DNA of 64,000 bases from Streptomyces sp. SLBN-31 (GTDB lineage: Bacteria; Actinomycetota; Actinomycetes; Streptomycetales; Streptomycetaceae), in assembly GCF_006715395.1 (NCBI RefSeq), contig NZ_VFNC01000002.1, forward strand, positions 2,790,001 through 2,854,000, written 5' to 3'. How positions within the stretch are numbered: position 1 is the first letter of the stretch; each line of letters starts with the position of its first letter. Under the pieces are notes generated by a model. It made no database searches and had not been told where the DNA came from. It saw only the letters and a list, made by a program, of their open reading frames with translations. The position numbers and the translations under genes are program-made. Shown one piece after another: positions 29,001 to 35,901 of this stretch.

Positions 29001-30795
29001 GTTCGACGAGGCGGATGATGCCTGAGTGGGGGCGCAGGCGGCCCATGGCGTCGGCCTCGCGGGCCAGGATCTCGCCGCGGTTGTCGGAGAGGGCGACCTT
29101 CAGCACGGCCAGCGGGCGGGTCCTGCGGGCCTCGGCCTCAAGGTCGCGGACGAGGAAGGCGCGGCTGGTGGAGCCGGTGCCGAGGCGGCGTCGGATCTCC
29201 CACCGGCTGGCGAACACGTCACCGGCGACGGCCTCCAGCGGGTCCTTGTCGACGGGCGTCGTGTCCTCGTCGCTCGGCCCCTCCGCACCGGTGGCTGTCG
29301 TGGCCGGGGCGGTCAGGGAGTCCTCGACGACCTCGAGCAGCTCCAGGAACTCGTCCACGCTGGAGAGGCGTTGACCCGGACGGTAGGCGGTGGCGGCCTG
29401 CACCAGGTCGTCGACGTCCTCCGACAGGCCGTCCACCAGGGAGCTGGGGCGCAGGCCCTCGCCCGCCTCCAGGCGGGCCAGCAGCTCGGCCTGGCTGGCG
29501 GCCGGGGCCTTGCCGGTGACCAGCAGGTACGTGAGGACGCCGAGCCCGTACACGTCGAGGTAGACCGGGTCGGGGTTGAGCGCGGTGAGCTCGGGGGCGA
29601 GGTAGGCGTCGGCGTCGTCGGCCAGGTGCATCGCGGACAGGGCGGTCGGCGCGAAGCGGGTCATGCCCTGGCCCTGGGAGGAGTCGCCGCTGCGCTGGGT
29701 GGCGATCTGCCAGTCGGAGATCTGCAGCTGCGGGGTGAGCCAGGCGGTCTCCTCCCCCACGGCCCGGCCCTTACCGCCGCGCGGCCGGGGGACGACGAGC
29801 ACGGAGCGGGCGGCGAGCGCCCGGTGGTGGATGCGGCTGGAGTGCGCGGAGCGCATGGTCTCGGCGAGCTGGCGGACCAGCGCCATCCGGCCGAGGATGT
29901 CCAGCTTCTCGCCGTACTGGACCAGGTACTCGTCGAGCTTCAGGGTGGCCGGGTGGTAGTCGAAGATCAGCGCCGGGCCGGCGGCGTGCCCGGAGGGGAA
30001 GTACTGCTTGAGTTCGACCGCGCCCGGGTGCTTGAAGCGGCCCAGCACCGCGGCCTCGCGCCGGGCGGCGTTCTCCACGGACTGGCGCAGGGAGGCGTCG
30101 GAGCCGCGCTCGCTGAGGTAGATGCGGACGCGGGCGGCCTCGGGGAGGTCGCTGTGGCGGGCGAGGTAGTCCGCCCAGGTGGGCCCGGAGTCGAAGGACT
30201 TCCGCTCCAGCTCGTACGGGCCGACCTTGTACTGCGCGTCGCTCTTGCGGATGCCGATGTTCTTGAGGGCCGCCTCGATCTCGCGTGAGCCGATCGCCGT
30301 GATGCGGCGCCGCTCGTCGCGCGGGGGCTGCCCCAGCATCTCGACCAGCTGGTGGACGGTGTAGACGCCGTTCTGGTCGTGAGCGGGCAGCCGTACGCGA
30401 AGGCTGCTGTCCGTGAAGCAGACGGCCTCGGCGACCCAGACCCGCTTGCTCCCGGGCAGCGCGAGCAGGCCGGCCAGTTCCTTGGCCTTGCGGTTGACCA
30501 GGTGCAGCGGGTTGCCGTGCGTACGGCGACGACCGCCGGGCGTGGTCTGGACCCAGGTGCCGTTCTCCGAGGTCACCGAGCCGTGCCAGTCCTTCAGCTC
30601 GACCATGCAGACGCCGCCGGGGGCGACGACCAGCAGGTCCACCTCGCGGACGTGGCCGGTGTTCGCGGTGAAGGTGAAGTTCGACCAGGCACGCCAGGGG
30701 TCGGAGTCCGGCAGCTTCTCCCGGATCGCCTCCAGGCCGCGGCGTTCATGATCGAACTCGGACTCGGTGACCGTGACCCACCGGCCTTCCCGCAT
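26086..30795 (-). CDS. pglW: BREX-2 protein PglW: NERD nuclease-like domain plus serine/threonine kinase
   Basis: A 1569-residue multidomain protein. The NERD domain (about 25-120) keeps the D-(x)n-E-x-K pattern (D53, E66, K68). Residues about 190-480 form a first, degenerate kinase-like domain (HHRALAARS in place of HRD; AYLAPELT). A second kinase domain holds HRDIKPDN (catalytic D677) and DFS (699-701) instead of DFG. A helix-hairpin segment like the RNA polymerase alpha C-terminal domain follows (ITTVGELLDYSRRKLVNAPG), then a long C-terminal region. PglW is the kinase of the Streptomyces Pgl system and is co-translated with pglX (GTGA overlap). ATG at 30795 was chosen; GGGGA lies seven bases before it, whereas GTG at 30822 has no ribosome binding site. 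Confidence 0.93.
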   Translation of the reverse strand: MREGRWVTVTESEFDHERRGLEAIREKLPDSDPWRAWSNFTFTANTGHVREVDLLVVAPGGVCMVELKDWHGSVTSENGTWVQTTPGGRRRTHGNPLHLVNRKAKELAGLLALPGSKRVWVAEAVCFTDSSLRVRLPAHDQNGVYTVHQLVEMLGQPPRDERRRITAIGSREIEAALKNIGIRKSDAQYKVGPYELERKSFDSGPTWADYLARHSDLPEAARVRIYLSERGSDASLRQSVENAARREAAVLGRFKHPGAVELKQYFPSGHAAGPALIFDYHPATLKLDEYLVQYGEKLDILGRMALVRQLAETMRSAHSSRIHHRALAARSVLVVPRPRGGKGRAVGEETAWLTPQLQISDWQIATQRSGDSSQGQGMTRFAPTALSAMHLADDADAYLAPELTALNPDPVYLDVYGLGVLTYLLVTGKAPAASQAELLARLEAGEGLRPSSLVDGLSEDVDDLVQAATAYRPGQRLSSVDEFLELLEVVEDSLTAPATTATGAEGPSDEDTTPVDKDPLEAVAGDVFASRWEIRRRLGTGSTSRAFLVRDLEAEARRTRPLAVLKVALSDNRGEILAREADAMGRLRPHSGIIRLVEPEPLHIAGRTVLALEYVGDERDDNGQGTEAGSRPRRREETVARQLRENGRLQVDQLEAYGDYLFGAVDFLEGEGVWHRDIKPDNIAIRIRPNRTRELVLIDFSLAGYPAKNTDAGTDGYLDPFVDVITRGSYDSHAERYAVAVTLHQMASGELPKWGDGSLPPRMTDAKEWPYPTIAAEAFDPAVRDGLVAFFQKALHRDAAKRYPELKPMRDAWRKVFLDASQTVPSGHRTRSPAPAPTTTGEGLPAEGTAAVIADAEPESAEQQRDRLAAAVTRDTSLTVSGLTLAAQSFLYGLGITTVGELLDYSRRKLVNAPGLGAKTRNEVQQRQREWGERLREIPVSPLTPKGRAEAKEELDQLTAAESALVGHLATGESAGALPARTLRSVSLDTLATIFVPAVNNNGSNRNKAEMVRLLLRLPDEHGVLPDIGVWPKQKDVADALALSHGRIPQMLKEERKRWKAEPAVQALREEIIDLLVSMGRVASAVEIADALAVRRGTHLAGREQRRAMALAAVRAVVEVEQLVPQEAEFQHQPNRKATDESLGAGLLALDVRENDGPDTPTAPGLLEYATRLGRTADRLAKLDTLPTAATVLAELGALTVPPGAVNWDERRMVELAAAASVNAAATPRLEIYPRDLSLVRALRLTQAGLVRWIPGMPEGQQPGLTGEAVHERVRARFPEMVVPDGRGGTHHELPTGGPLTKALRDAGFELSLSMHEREGVLRYLPTRVDDASSYLTTGAWRQSTRTGAVTRYADDPQLAGAVRAEERLLASARRDGYRVLTVRQQLVRDAVRELGAERLGTEAVSVTELFLEALHAQVTPGTKPTWETLLKADAAEPGSKGAVRFAEFTRTAWGAVEPRIAELLGNGGGGGSGPVGPVLLTEAGVFARYDAMGVLDRLASAARRGGRGLWLLVPQSDPSREPRLGQVAVPYQAGLGEWIQLPDTWVGNAHRGSGEVVASASGVEGDVK

Positions 30796-30860
30796 GCCTG
30801 TTCCCCACTCCTCGTGTCCCACAAGGGCGACCGTTCCCCGTGGTCAGACCCCTGGCGCAA

Positions 30861-30888
30861 ATCCTAGTGGCTGGCCATGCCATGAAAA
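30861..30888 (-). promoter_or_regulatory. Candidate pglW promoter
   Basis: On the minus strand, TTTTCA (30883-30888) and TAGGAT (30861-30866) are 16 bases apart, placing a start about 60 bases upstream of the pglW ATG. The -10 is a common Streptomyces form; the -35 is weak. Confidence 0.35.
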
Positions 30889-31001
30889 GAGACGGTGAAG
30901 GACGGGAGTACGGGACATTCCCCCCTTATCACCCGACTCCGGTGACTTGTGGTGTGCGGACCATCAATATCCTGGAGTCTCGCTCACCCTCTCAGGCGAG
31001 A

Positions 31002-31133
31002 ATGCGCAAACTCCACACACTCGATGTCGGCATCGCGATCGACGCCGTCCAGTCCGGCGCCATCGCGTCTGGCGACCGGACCGAGACGCCACGGCGTCCA
31101 AAATCGAACCGCGTCAACTGGCCCATGTACTAA
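31002..31133 (+). CDS. Possible 43-residue protein
   Basis: An ATG at 31002 opens a 43-codon frame (starts MRKLHTLDVGIAIDAVQSGA, ends ...RVNWPMY, TAA). About 80% of third positions are G or C, below but near the local norm. The ribosome binding site is poor. No family recognised. It lies in the 500-base gap between pglW and the small membrane peptide, where I see nothing else. Confidence 0.25.
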   Translation: MRKLHTLDVGIAIDAVQSGAIASGDRTETPRRPKSNRVNWPMY

Positions 31134-31304
31134 CGTTGTTACCCGCTGCGCACCTTCCCGGAGGGTACGACGGCGGTGTTTCAGGTGCCGGTCCTCGGCG
31201 ATGAGCGACGAGTGGTCTCCATCGCGTGTCTCACGCGGTGTGACTGCGGATGCCCGGTAGGGCGATCCCTGCCATTCCCAGCTCACGCTCAGGAGTGGAA
31301 ACCG

Positions 31305-31433
31305 ATGAACCCCGTTGAGTACAAGCCTGCACGTCGTGACCGGATTCGTCAGATTCTGGTCGACGTCGCGGTAGGAGTCATCACCAATCTGCTGGTGACG
31401 GCGCTGACCGTGGTAGCGCGCCTGGTCTTCTGA
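31305..31433 (+). CDS. 42-residue single-span membrane peptide
   Basis: ATG at 31305 with AGGAG nine bases upstream. The peptide begins MNPVEYKPARRDRIRQ and then has one uninterrupted hydrophobic helix (ILVDVAVGVITNLLVTALTV) before a short VARLVF end. A basic N-terminus followed by one membrane span suggests a cytoplasmic N-terminus. Size and layout resemble small membrane toxins or membrane adaptors, but no family is recognised. It lies alone on the plus strand between pglW and the first nuclease-helicase gene, with which it converges (52 bases between stops). Confidence 0.5.
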   Translation: MNPVEYKPARRDRIRQILVDVAVGVITNLLVTALTVVARLVF

Positions 31434-31485
31434 CCGGCAGGTGGCGGGCCCGGGAGCCCGCCACTCCACCTACCGGTCCACCGTT

Positions 31486-33609
31486 TCAGAAAAGGCGCAT
31501 CTCCCCGGGCGGGGTGTCCTTCTTCTGACGCTTCCTGCGGCGGCGCCGTCCTCGGGCGGGACGGGGCAGATGTGGCTGTCGCGCCTGCTCCGGCAGGTTC
31601 TCCCAGGTGGGGCGCAGACCGTGGATCTGGACGTCGCCGACAAGCCCCTTCAGATACTCCCGGGTCTCCTCGTCCGTGGAATAGAGCACGGTCGCCCGGC
31701 TCGCCCGGGTCATCAGCACGTGGTACGCGTGCCGGACGAGGCGGGCGAACTCCTCATCGTCCACGCTCTTCGGCTTCACCTTGGGATCGAACGACCCGGG
31801 AACGGCGACCCGCTTGACGCCCGCCTCCTTGTCCGCCCTCTCCTTGCCCCGCCGGAACACCCAGTGGTCACCCCGGCGCACCATGTCCTCGCCCATGATC
31901 ACGCCGCACCAGTCCCACTCCAGGCCCTGCGCGGTGTACACACAGCCGATCTGGCCGAGGCCGTTCTCGTGCACGGACCAGATCTTGGACGGTGGGACGG
32001 TCTTGTTCTCGCAGAAAGACTCGCTGTCCGCGTTCCACGGCCGGTGCCAGTCACCGATCCGGACATCGGGCTCGAGCCGCTTCTCCTTGCCCAGCGGCTT
32101 CGTCCAGGGCCAGCAGTATCCGGCGACCATACGCGCGGACGCACCCGCCCCGGCCTCGGAACGGATGATCCGCTCGAGTTCCTCGGGGCAGTCCACGACC
32201 TCGACGTGCATCAGTCCGTCCGGGGTCCACAGCTCCGGCTCCGCGTCGGACACCCCCAGCGCTCCGCGCACCCAGCGAATGTAGGCATCGCTGCCACCGC
32301 ACCGGAACTGCTCCCGCAGGCAGCTACGGACCAGAACGGCGTTGTAGCGCTGTGCCGCATCCTCCACGAGAGCGGCGGTGCCGACCTCCTGCGGGCGTAC
32401 GGACTGACCCTCGTCGAGGAAGAACACCGTCAACCGGGAGGCCTCGAGGAGCTCGTCCACCTGAGGCTTGGTGCCCCAGTCCTCGGGTTTCCAGAAGCGG
32501 TTGGTGGAGCGGTCGCGCAGGCGGTGGGCCTCGTCGCAGATCAGCACGTCCAGCGGCGGGTCGGGCGGGGCGACGAAGTTGCTGAAGTAGGTGAAGGTCT
32601 CCTTGAACTCCCGGTCGCCGAAACCGACATGCTCCTGCAGGGCGCCGTTGAAGGCCCTGCTGCCGCTCGCATACTTGACCGTGCGGCCTTCCGCCTCCAG
32701 TTCGGCCTTGAGCTGGAGGCCGATGGCGCTCTTGCCGGTGCCGGCACCGCCCGTGACGAGGAAGACCACCCGTCGCTCGTCGGGGAGGAGCGCGGGCTGC
32801 CGGGGATCGGGAAGCACCTTCGCGGCCGTCTCGAGGATCTGGTTCGCAACCTCCTTCTGACGGCCGCGCAGGGTGAAGACCGTGTCCTCGCCGCTGGAGC
32901 GGATCATGGCGTCGAGCAGCGGGGTGTTGCGCAGGCCCATGCTCCGTAAAAGGGTCTCGGCCGCCGAGTCGGCGCCGTCGGCGGCGAAGCTGCTCCGCAG
33001 GTCCGACAGCAGTTGGGGGCGGCGATCACCCGTGTAGACACGGGCGTAGGAACCGGTCGGCGCGTCCACTCCGACCAGCGGGAGCACCGCGGCGTCGGTG
33101 GCGTTGTGCAGATAGGCGAAGCCGCCGCACTCGTAGTTCAGCCCGTGCAGCGGTCCCCTGTCACTCGTGAACGCCTCGTAGTACTCGCGCAGTTGCAGCG
33201 CGGGATGCTTCTTCGCGCCCATACCGGGGACATGCACCAGCTCGGCGGTGGCTCGCTCCACCCGGGTCACGGTCGACCAGCGCTTCAGCTCGACGAGTTG
33301 GACGGACAGCCCGTTCTCCTCGGGATGATGGCCCACGAGGACGACGTCGATGAGGCGCGGGTCCCCCGGGCGGTCGATCTCGTCGAGCGTGGCCGCGCAC
33401 TCGACGACCATCTCGACGTTCCCCCGGTCGGCGGCGACCAGATCCTCGGCGAGATGCACCAGGCTCTCTGCCCAAGCGGAACGTTCGGTCAACGAGGCGT
33501 CGGTGCTGAGGAAGTGCTTCCACCTCGCGGCGAGGTGGGGCACCATACGGCGTCTCGAGTTCAGGTTCAGCAGATCCCGCGCTGCCAGTTTCAGCAGGAG
33601 CATGGACAC
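31486..33609 (-). CDS. Nuclease-helicase fusion (PD-(D/E)XK + DUF2075 SF1 helicase), copy A
   Basis: A 707-residue protein. The N-terminal third contains a PD-(D/E)XK-like pattern: RLIDVVLVGHHP then VQLVELKRWS (D, then E-x-K). The DUF2075 helicase core follows, with Walker A VTGGAGTGKSAIG, DEAH (VLICDEAHRLRD), FFLDEGQSVRP, REQFRCGGSDAYIRW and the C-terminal CVYTAQGLEWDWCGV. A strongly basic tail (RGRRRRRKRQKK) ends the protein. GTG at 33609 was chosen because it follows a GGGGGA sequence by eight bases and removes a leader hairpin from the coding region; an upstream ATG at 33663 is possible. It is a paralogue of the next gene with the same domain order. Likely a DNA-processing defence enzyme; substrate unknown. 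Confidence 0.75.
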   Translation of the reverse strand: MSMLLLKLAARDLLNLNSRRRMVPHLAARWKHFLSTDASLTERSAWAESLVHLAEDLVAADRGNVEMVVECAATLDEIDRPGDPRLIDVVLVGHHPEENGLSVQLVELKRWSTVTRVERATAELVHVPGMGAKKHPALQLREYYEAFTSDRGPLHGLNYECGGFAYLHNATDAAVLPLVGVDAPTGSYARVYTGDRRPQLLSDLRSSFAADGADSAAETLLRSMGLRNTPLLDAMIRSSGEDTVFTLRGRQKEVANQILETAAKVLPDPRQPALLPDERRVVFLVTGGAGTGKSAIGLQLKAELEAEGRTVKYASGSRAFNGALQEHVGFGDREFKETFTYFSNFVAPPDPPLDVLICDEAHRLRDRSTNRFWKPEDWGTKPQVDELLEASRLTVFFLDEGQSVRPQEVGTAALVEDAAQRYNAVLVRSCLREQFRCGGSDAYIRWVRGALGVSDAEPELWTPDGLMHVEVVDCPEELERIIRSEAGAGASARMVAGYCWPWTKPLGKEKRLEPDVRIGDWHRPWNADSESFCENKTVPPSKIWSVHENGLGQIGCVYTAQGLEWDWCGVIMGEDMVRRGDHWVFRRGKERADKEAGVKRVAVPGSFDPKVKPKSVDDEEFARLVRHAYHVLMTRASRATVLYSTDEETREYLKGLVGDVQIHGLRPTWENLPEQARQPHLPRPARGRRRRRKRQKKDTPPGEMRLF

Positions 33610-33618
33610 GAGGTGGAT

Positions 33619-33690
33619 CCCCCAGGGCACGAGTGACTCGTGCGGATGGGGGCATGTCCACATGGGGAAGCCCGTCGGGCCGCAATGACG
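33619..33690 (-). promoter_or_regulatory. Conserved structured leader of nuclease-helicase A
   Basis: In transcript orientation this holds a small hairpin GCCCG-A-CGGGC and then a larger one: outer arms CCCCCA (33647-33652 on the complement) and TGGGGG (33619-33624), inner arms GCACGAGT and ACTCGTGC (33627-33643, one-base loop). The same elements precede copy B with changed loops. The 3' outer arm is the purine stretch eight bases before the GTG start, so the fold could hide the ribosome binding site. Confidence 0.65.
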
Positions 33691-33781
33691 CCTGGGATCT
33701 TAAGGAAGTAATCGCCCTTCCCGGCGCACACGACACATCGGTCGGCTGGAAGCACCGCCATCATGGCCGGATATCACGCGC

Positions 33782-35692
33782 TCACCGCCGCAGAAGGGAC
33801 TCCTGGACCGCGACAGGCCGTGACCCCGGTCGGCCGGACACCAGCTCCCGCAGCTTCTCCCGGGTCTCCGGATCGGTCGAGTACACGATCGTGCCGACCA
33901 TCCCCCGCGTCAGCAGCACCTTGTACGTGTTCCGGATGAGACGGTCCACATCGGTGTCCGATGTGGACTTCTTGAAGACCGGGTCCTTGGAGGCGGTGCG
34001 GTCGGTGACCCAGCGGTCACCCCTCCAGACCAGGTCCGGGCCGATGATGACGCCGGACCAGTCGTACTCGAACCCCTGGGCGGTGTAGACGCAGCCGATC
34101 TGCCCGAAGCCCGCAGGGTCGGTGGCCCACAGCGCGGACGGGGGCGCGCCGGAGACCGACCGGTCCCCGCGCAGGTTCCAGGGCCGGGCCCAGCCCCCGA
34201 TGACGACGTCGAGAGGCAGCGGATCGCCTGGCTTGGGCTCGGGGGACCACCGCCAGCAGTAGCCCGCGGACATCCGGGCGCCGTATTTCTCAGCGCGGCG
34301 GGCGTCGAGGAACGCCTCCAGTTCTTCAGGACTTTCCGCGACCAGCAACTGCATGCGGTCGTCGGGCTCCCACACGACCGGCCCGCCGGGCTCGAGGCCC
34401 AGGAGCCGGACCACCCAGCGCAGATAGGCGTCGCTGCCTCCGCAGCGGAACTGGCTTTCCAGGGGCACGACATGGCAGTCGATACGCCTTCTGGCCGCGG
34501 CCTCACGGATCTCCTCCACGGTGCCCATCTCACCGGGACGCACCACTTGGTGCTCGTCGAGGAAGAAGACCGGTACGTGGGCCACGTCGATGAGTTCGTC
34601 GATCTGTGCCCTCCCGGTCCGCAGTGCCGCGCGGGTGTAGCGGTTGGCGGACGTCTCCCGGATGCGGTGCGCCTCGTCACAGATCAGAGCGCCCAGGCTG
34701 TTCTTCTCCGTGGTCATGAAGCTGTTGAAGTACTTGAAGAGATCCTGGACCTCCCGTTTCCGGGAGCCGGCCACCTTGCGCATCGTCTTGGTGAACGACT
34801 GCGAACCGGTCGCGTGGACCGCGGCCACACCCCGCCGGTAGAGCTCGCCGAGCAGTTGGAGCGCGATCACGCTCTTCCCCGTACCGGGGCCGCCGGTGAC
34901 GATGACGACTTCCTTGTGGTCGGCGCGCTTCGCCCGCTCCACCGCGTTGAGCACCATGCGGTAGGCGACCTGCTGCTCGTCGAGGAGGACGAACTGCTGA
35001 CGCTCCCGCACTTCCTGAGCCGCCACGGACATCAACTGCTTCGACGGCACGGTGGCGCCCGCGAGCAGTTCGTCCGCCGCACGGGCACCGGGGTGCTTGT
35101 CGCTCAGCTTCGAACGGAGGTGGTCCAGGAACGCACCGCGACGCTCCCCCGTGAAGAGCAGTCCCTGCCCGTCGCGCTCGATCTCCCGCAGCCCCGTCAC
35201 CCCGAACTCGGTGGCGTTGTGCAGGAAGGCCACTCCGTGGATCCGCTCGCCGTGCTCGGCCACCGCGCCGTTGAAGTTGACCAGGTAGTCACAGTACCGC
35301 CGCACCTGTTCGATCGGGTTGAGCACGGGGTGCGCGTAGGCGTCGACATGGCACAGGGTGGGGTCGTCCTCGTGCGGAGTCGCCTGACTCCACTGCTTCA
35401 GTTCCACCACGACGTAGGACGGCTCCCCCGTGACCGGGTGCACTCCGGCGAGGACGACGTCGGCGCGCTTGCTGTTCAGCGGGAGTGAGTACTCCAGCAT
35501 GACCTCCACGTCGCCGAGGCCTGCGTCGTTGAGCACGGCGGCCAGGACCGGGATGCTGCGTTCCCAGGACCGCGCCTCCGAGACGCCGGGCCGGTAGCCG
35601 TGCATGTGGACGAACTTGTCGGTGAGATGCAGGAACAGCGAACCGTCGAGTGCCATGACGGCGACCGTTTTCGCGGACGCGCGGAACAGCAA
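33782..35692 (-). CDS. Nuclease-helicase fusion (PD-(D/E)XK + DUF2075 SF1 helicase), copy B
   Basis: A 636-residue paralogue of copy A. The N-terminal nuclease-like domain has SKRADVVLAGVHP followed by VVVELKQWSQ. The helicase core has Walker A VTGGPGTGKSVIA, ALICDEAHRIRE, FFLDEHQVVRPGEMG, ESQFRCGGSDAYLRW and CVYTAQGFEYDWSGV. The start is uncertain: family members begin just before the segment LFRASAKTVAV, and a TTG at 35692 lies there, five bases after GGGGGA. An ATG at 35656 would cut into the conserved region, and a longer frame to 35758 would include the leader hairpin. It lies upstream of copy A in the same direction with 90-190 bases between them, and downstream of the giant helicase gene. 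Confidence 0.75.
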   Translation of the reverse strand: MLFRASAKTVAVMALDGSLFLHLTDKFVHMHGYRPGVSEARSWERSIPVLAAVLNDAGLGDVEVMLEYSLPLNSKRADVVLAGVHPVTGEPSYVVVELKQWSQATPHEDDPTLCHVDAYAHPVLNPIEQVRRYCDYLVNFNGAVAEHGERIHGVAFLHNATEFGVTGLREIERDGQGLLFTGERRGAFLDHLRSKLSDKHPGARAADELLAGATVPSKQLMSVAAQEVRERQQFVLLDEQQVAYRMVLNAVERAKRADHKEVVIVTGGPGTGKSVIALQLLGELYRRGVAAVHATGSQSFTKTMRKVAGSRKREVQDLFKYFNSFMTTEKNSLGALICDEAHRIRETSANRYTRAALRTGRAQIDELIDVAHVPVFFLDEHQVVRPGEMGTVEEIREAAARRRIDCHVVPLESQFRCGGSDAYLRWVVRLLGLEPGGPVVWEPDDRMQLLVAESPEELEAFLDARRAEKYGARMSAGYCWRWSPEPKPGDPLPLDVVIGGWARPWNLRGDRSVSGAPPSALWATDPAGFGQIGCVYTAQGFEYDWSGVIIGPDLVWRGDRWVTDRTASKDPVFKKSTSDTDVDRLIRNTYKVLLTRGMVGTIVYSTDPETREKLRELVSGRPGSRPVAVQESLLRR

Positions 35693-35698
35693 GGACTT

Positions 35699-35796
35699 CC
35701 CCCAGGCAGCACGAAAAGACTCGTGCGGGTGGGGGCATGTCCTTCGAGACTCCACCAAGGTGGAGCGGAAGCCCGGCGGGCCGCGTTGACGATGTG
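35699..35796 (-). promoter_or_regulatory. Conserved structured leader of nuclease-helicase B
   Basis: Same order as in copy A: hairpin GCCCG-C-CGGGC, then CCCCCA (35730-35735, complement) with inner arms GCACGA and TCGTGC (35709-35726) and closing TGGGGG (35699-35704). An extra perfect hairpin (CTCCACC-AA-GGTGGAG on the plus strand, about 35750-35765) is inserted between the two conserved parts. The closing arm lies five bases before the TTG start. Confidence 0.65.
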
Positions 35797-35901
35797 TCCG
35801 AGGGTACCTGGCGGTACTGAGTGTCGAACCAGTGCTCGTGATTTCGACGGCGGACGCCGTGCAGGGACACTTCTGCCGACGTCCAACCGGTCCGCGGATG
35901 C

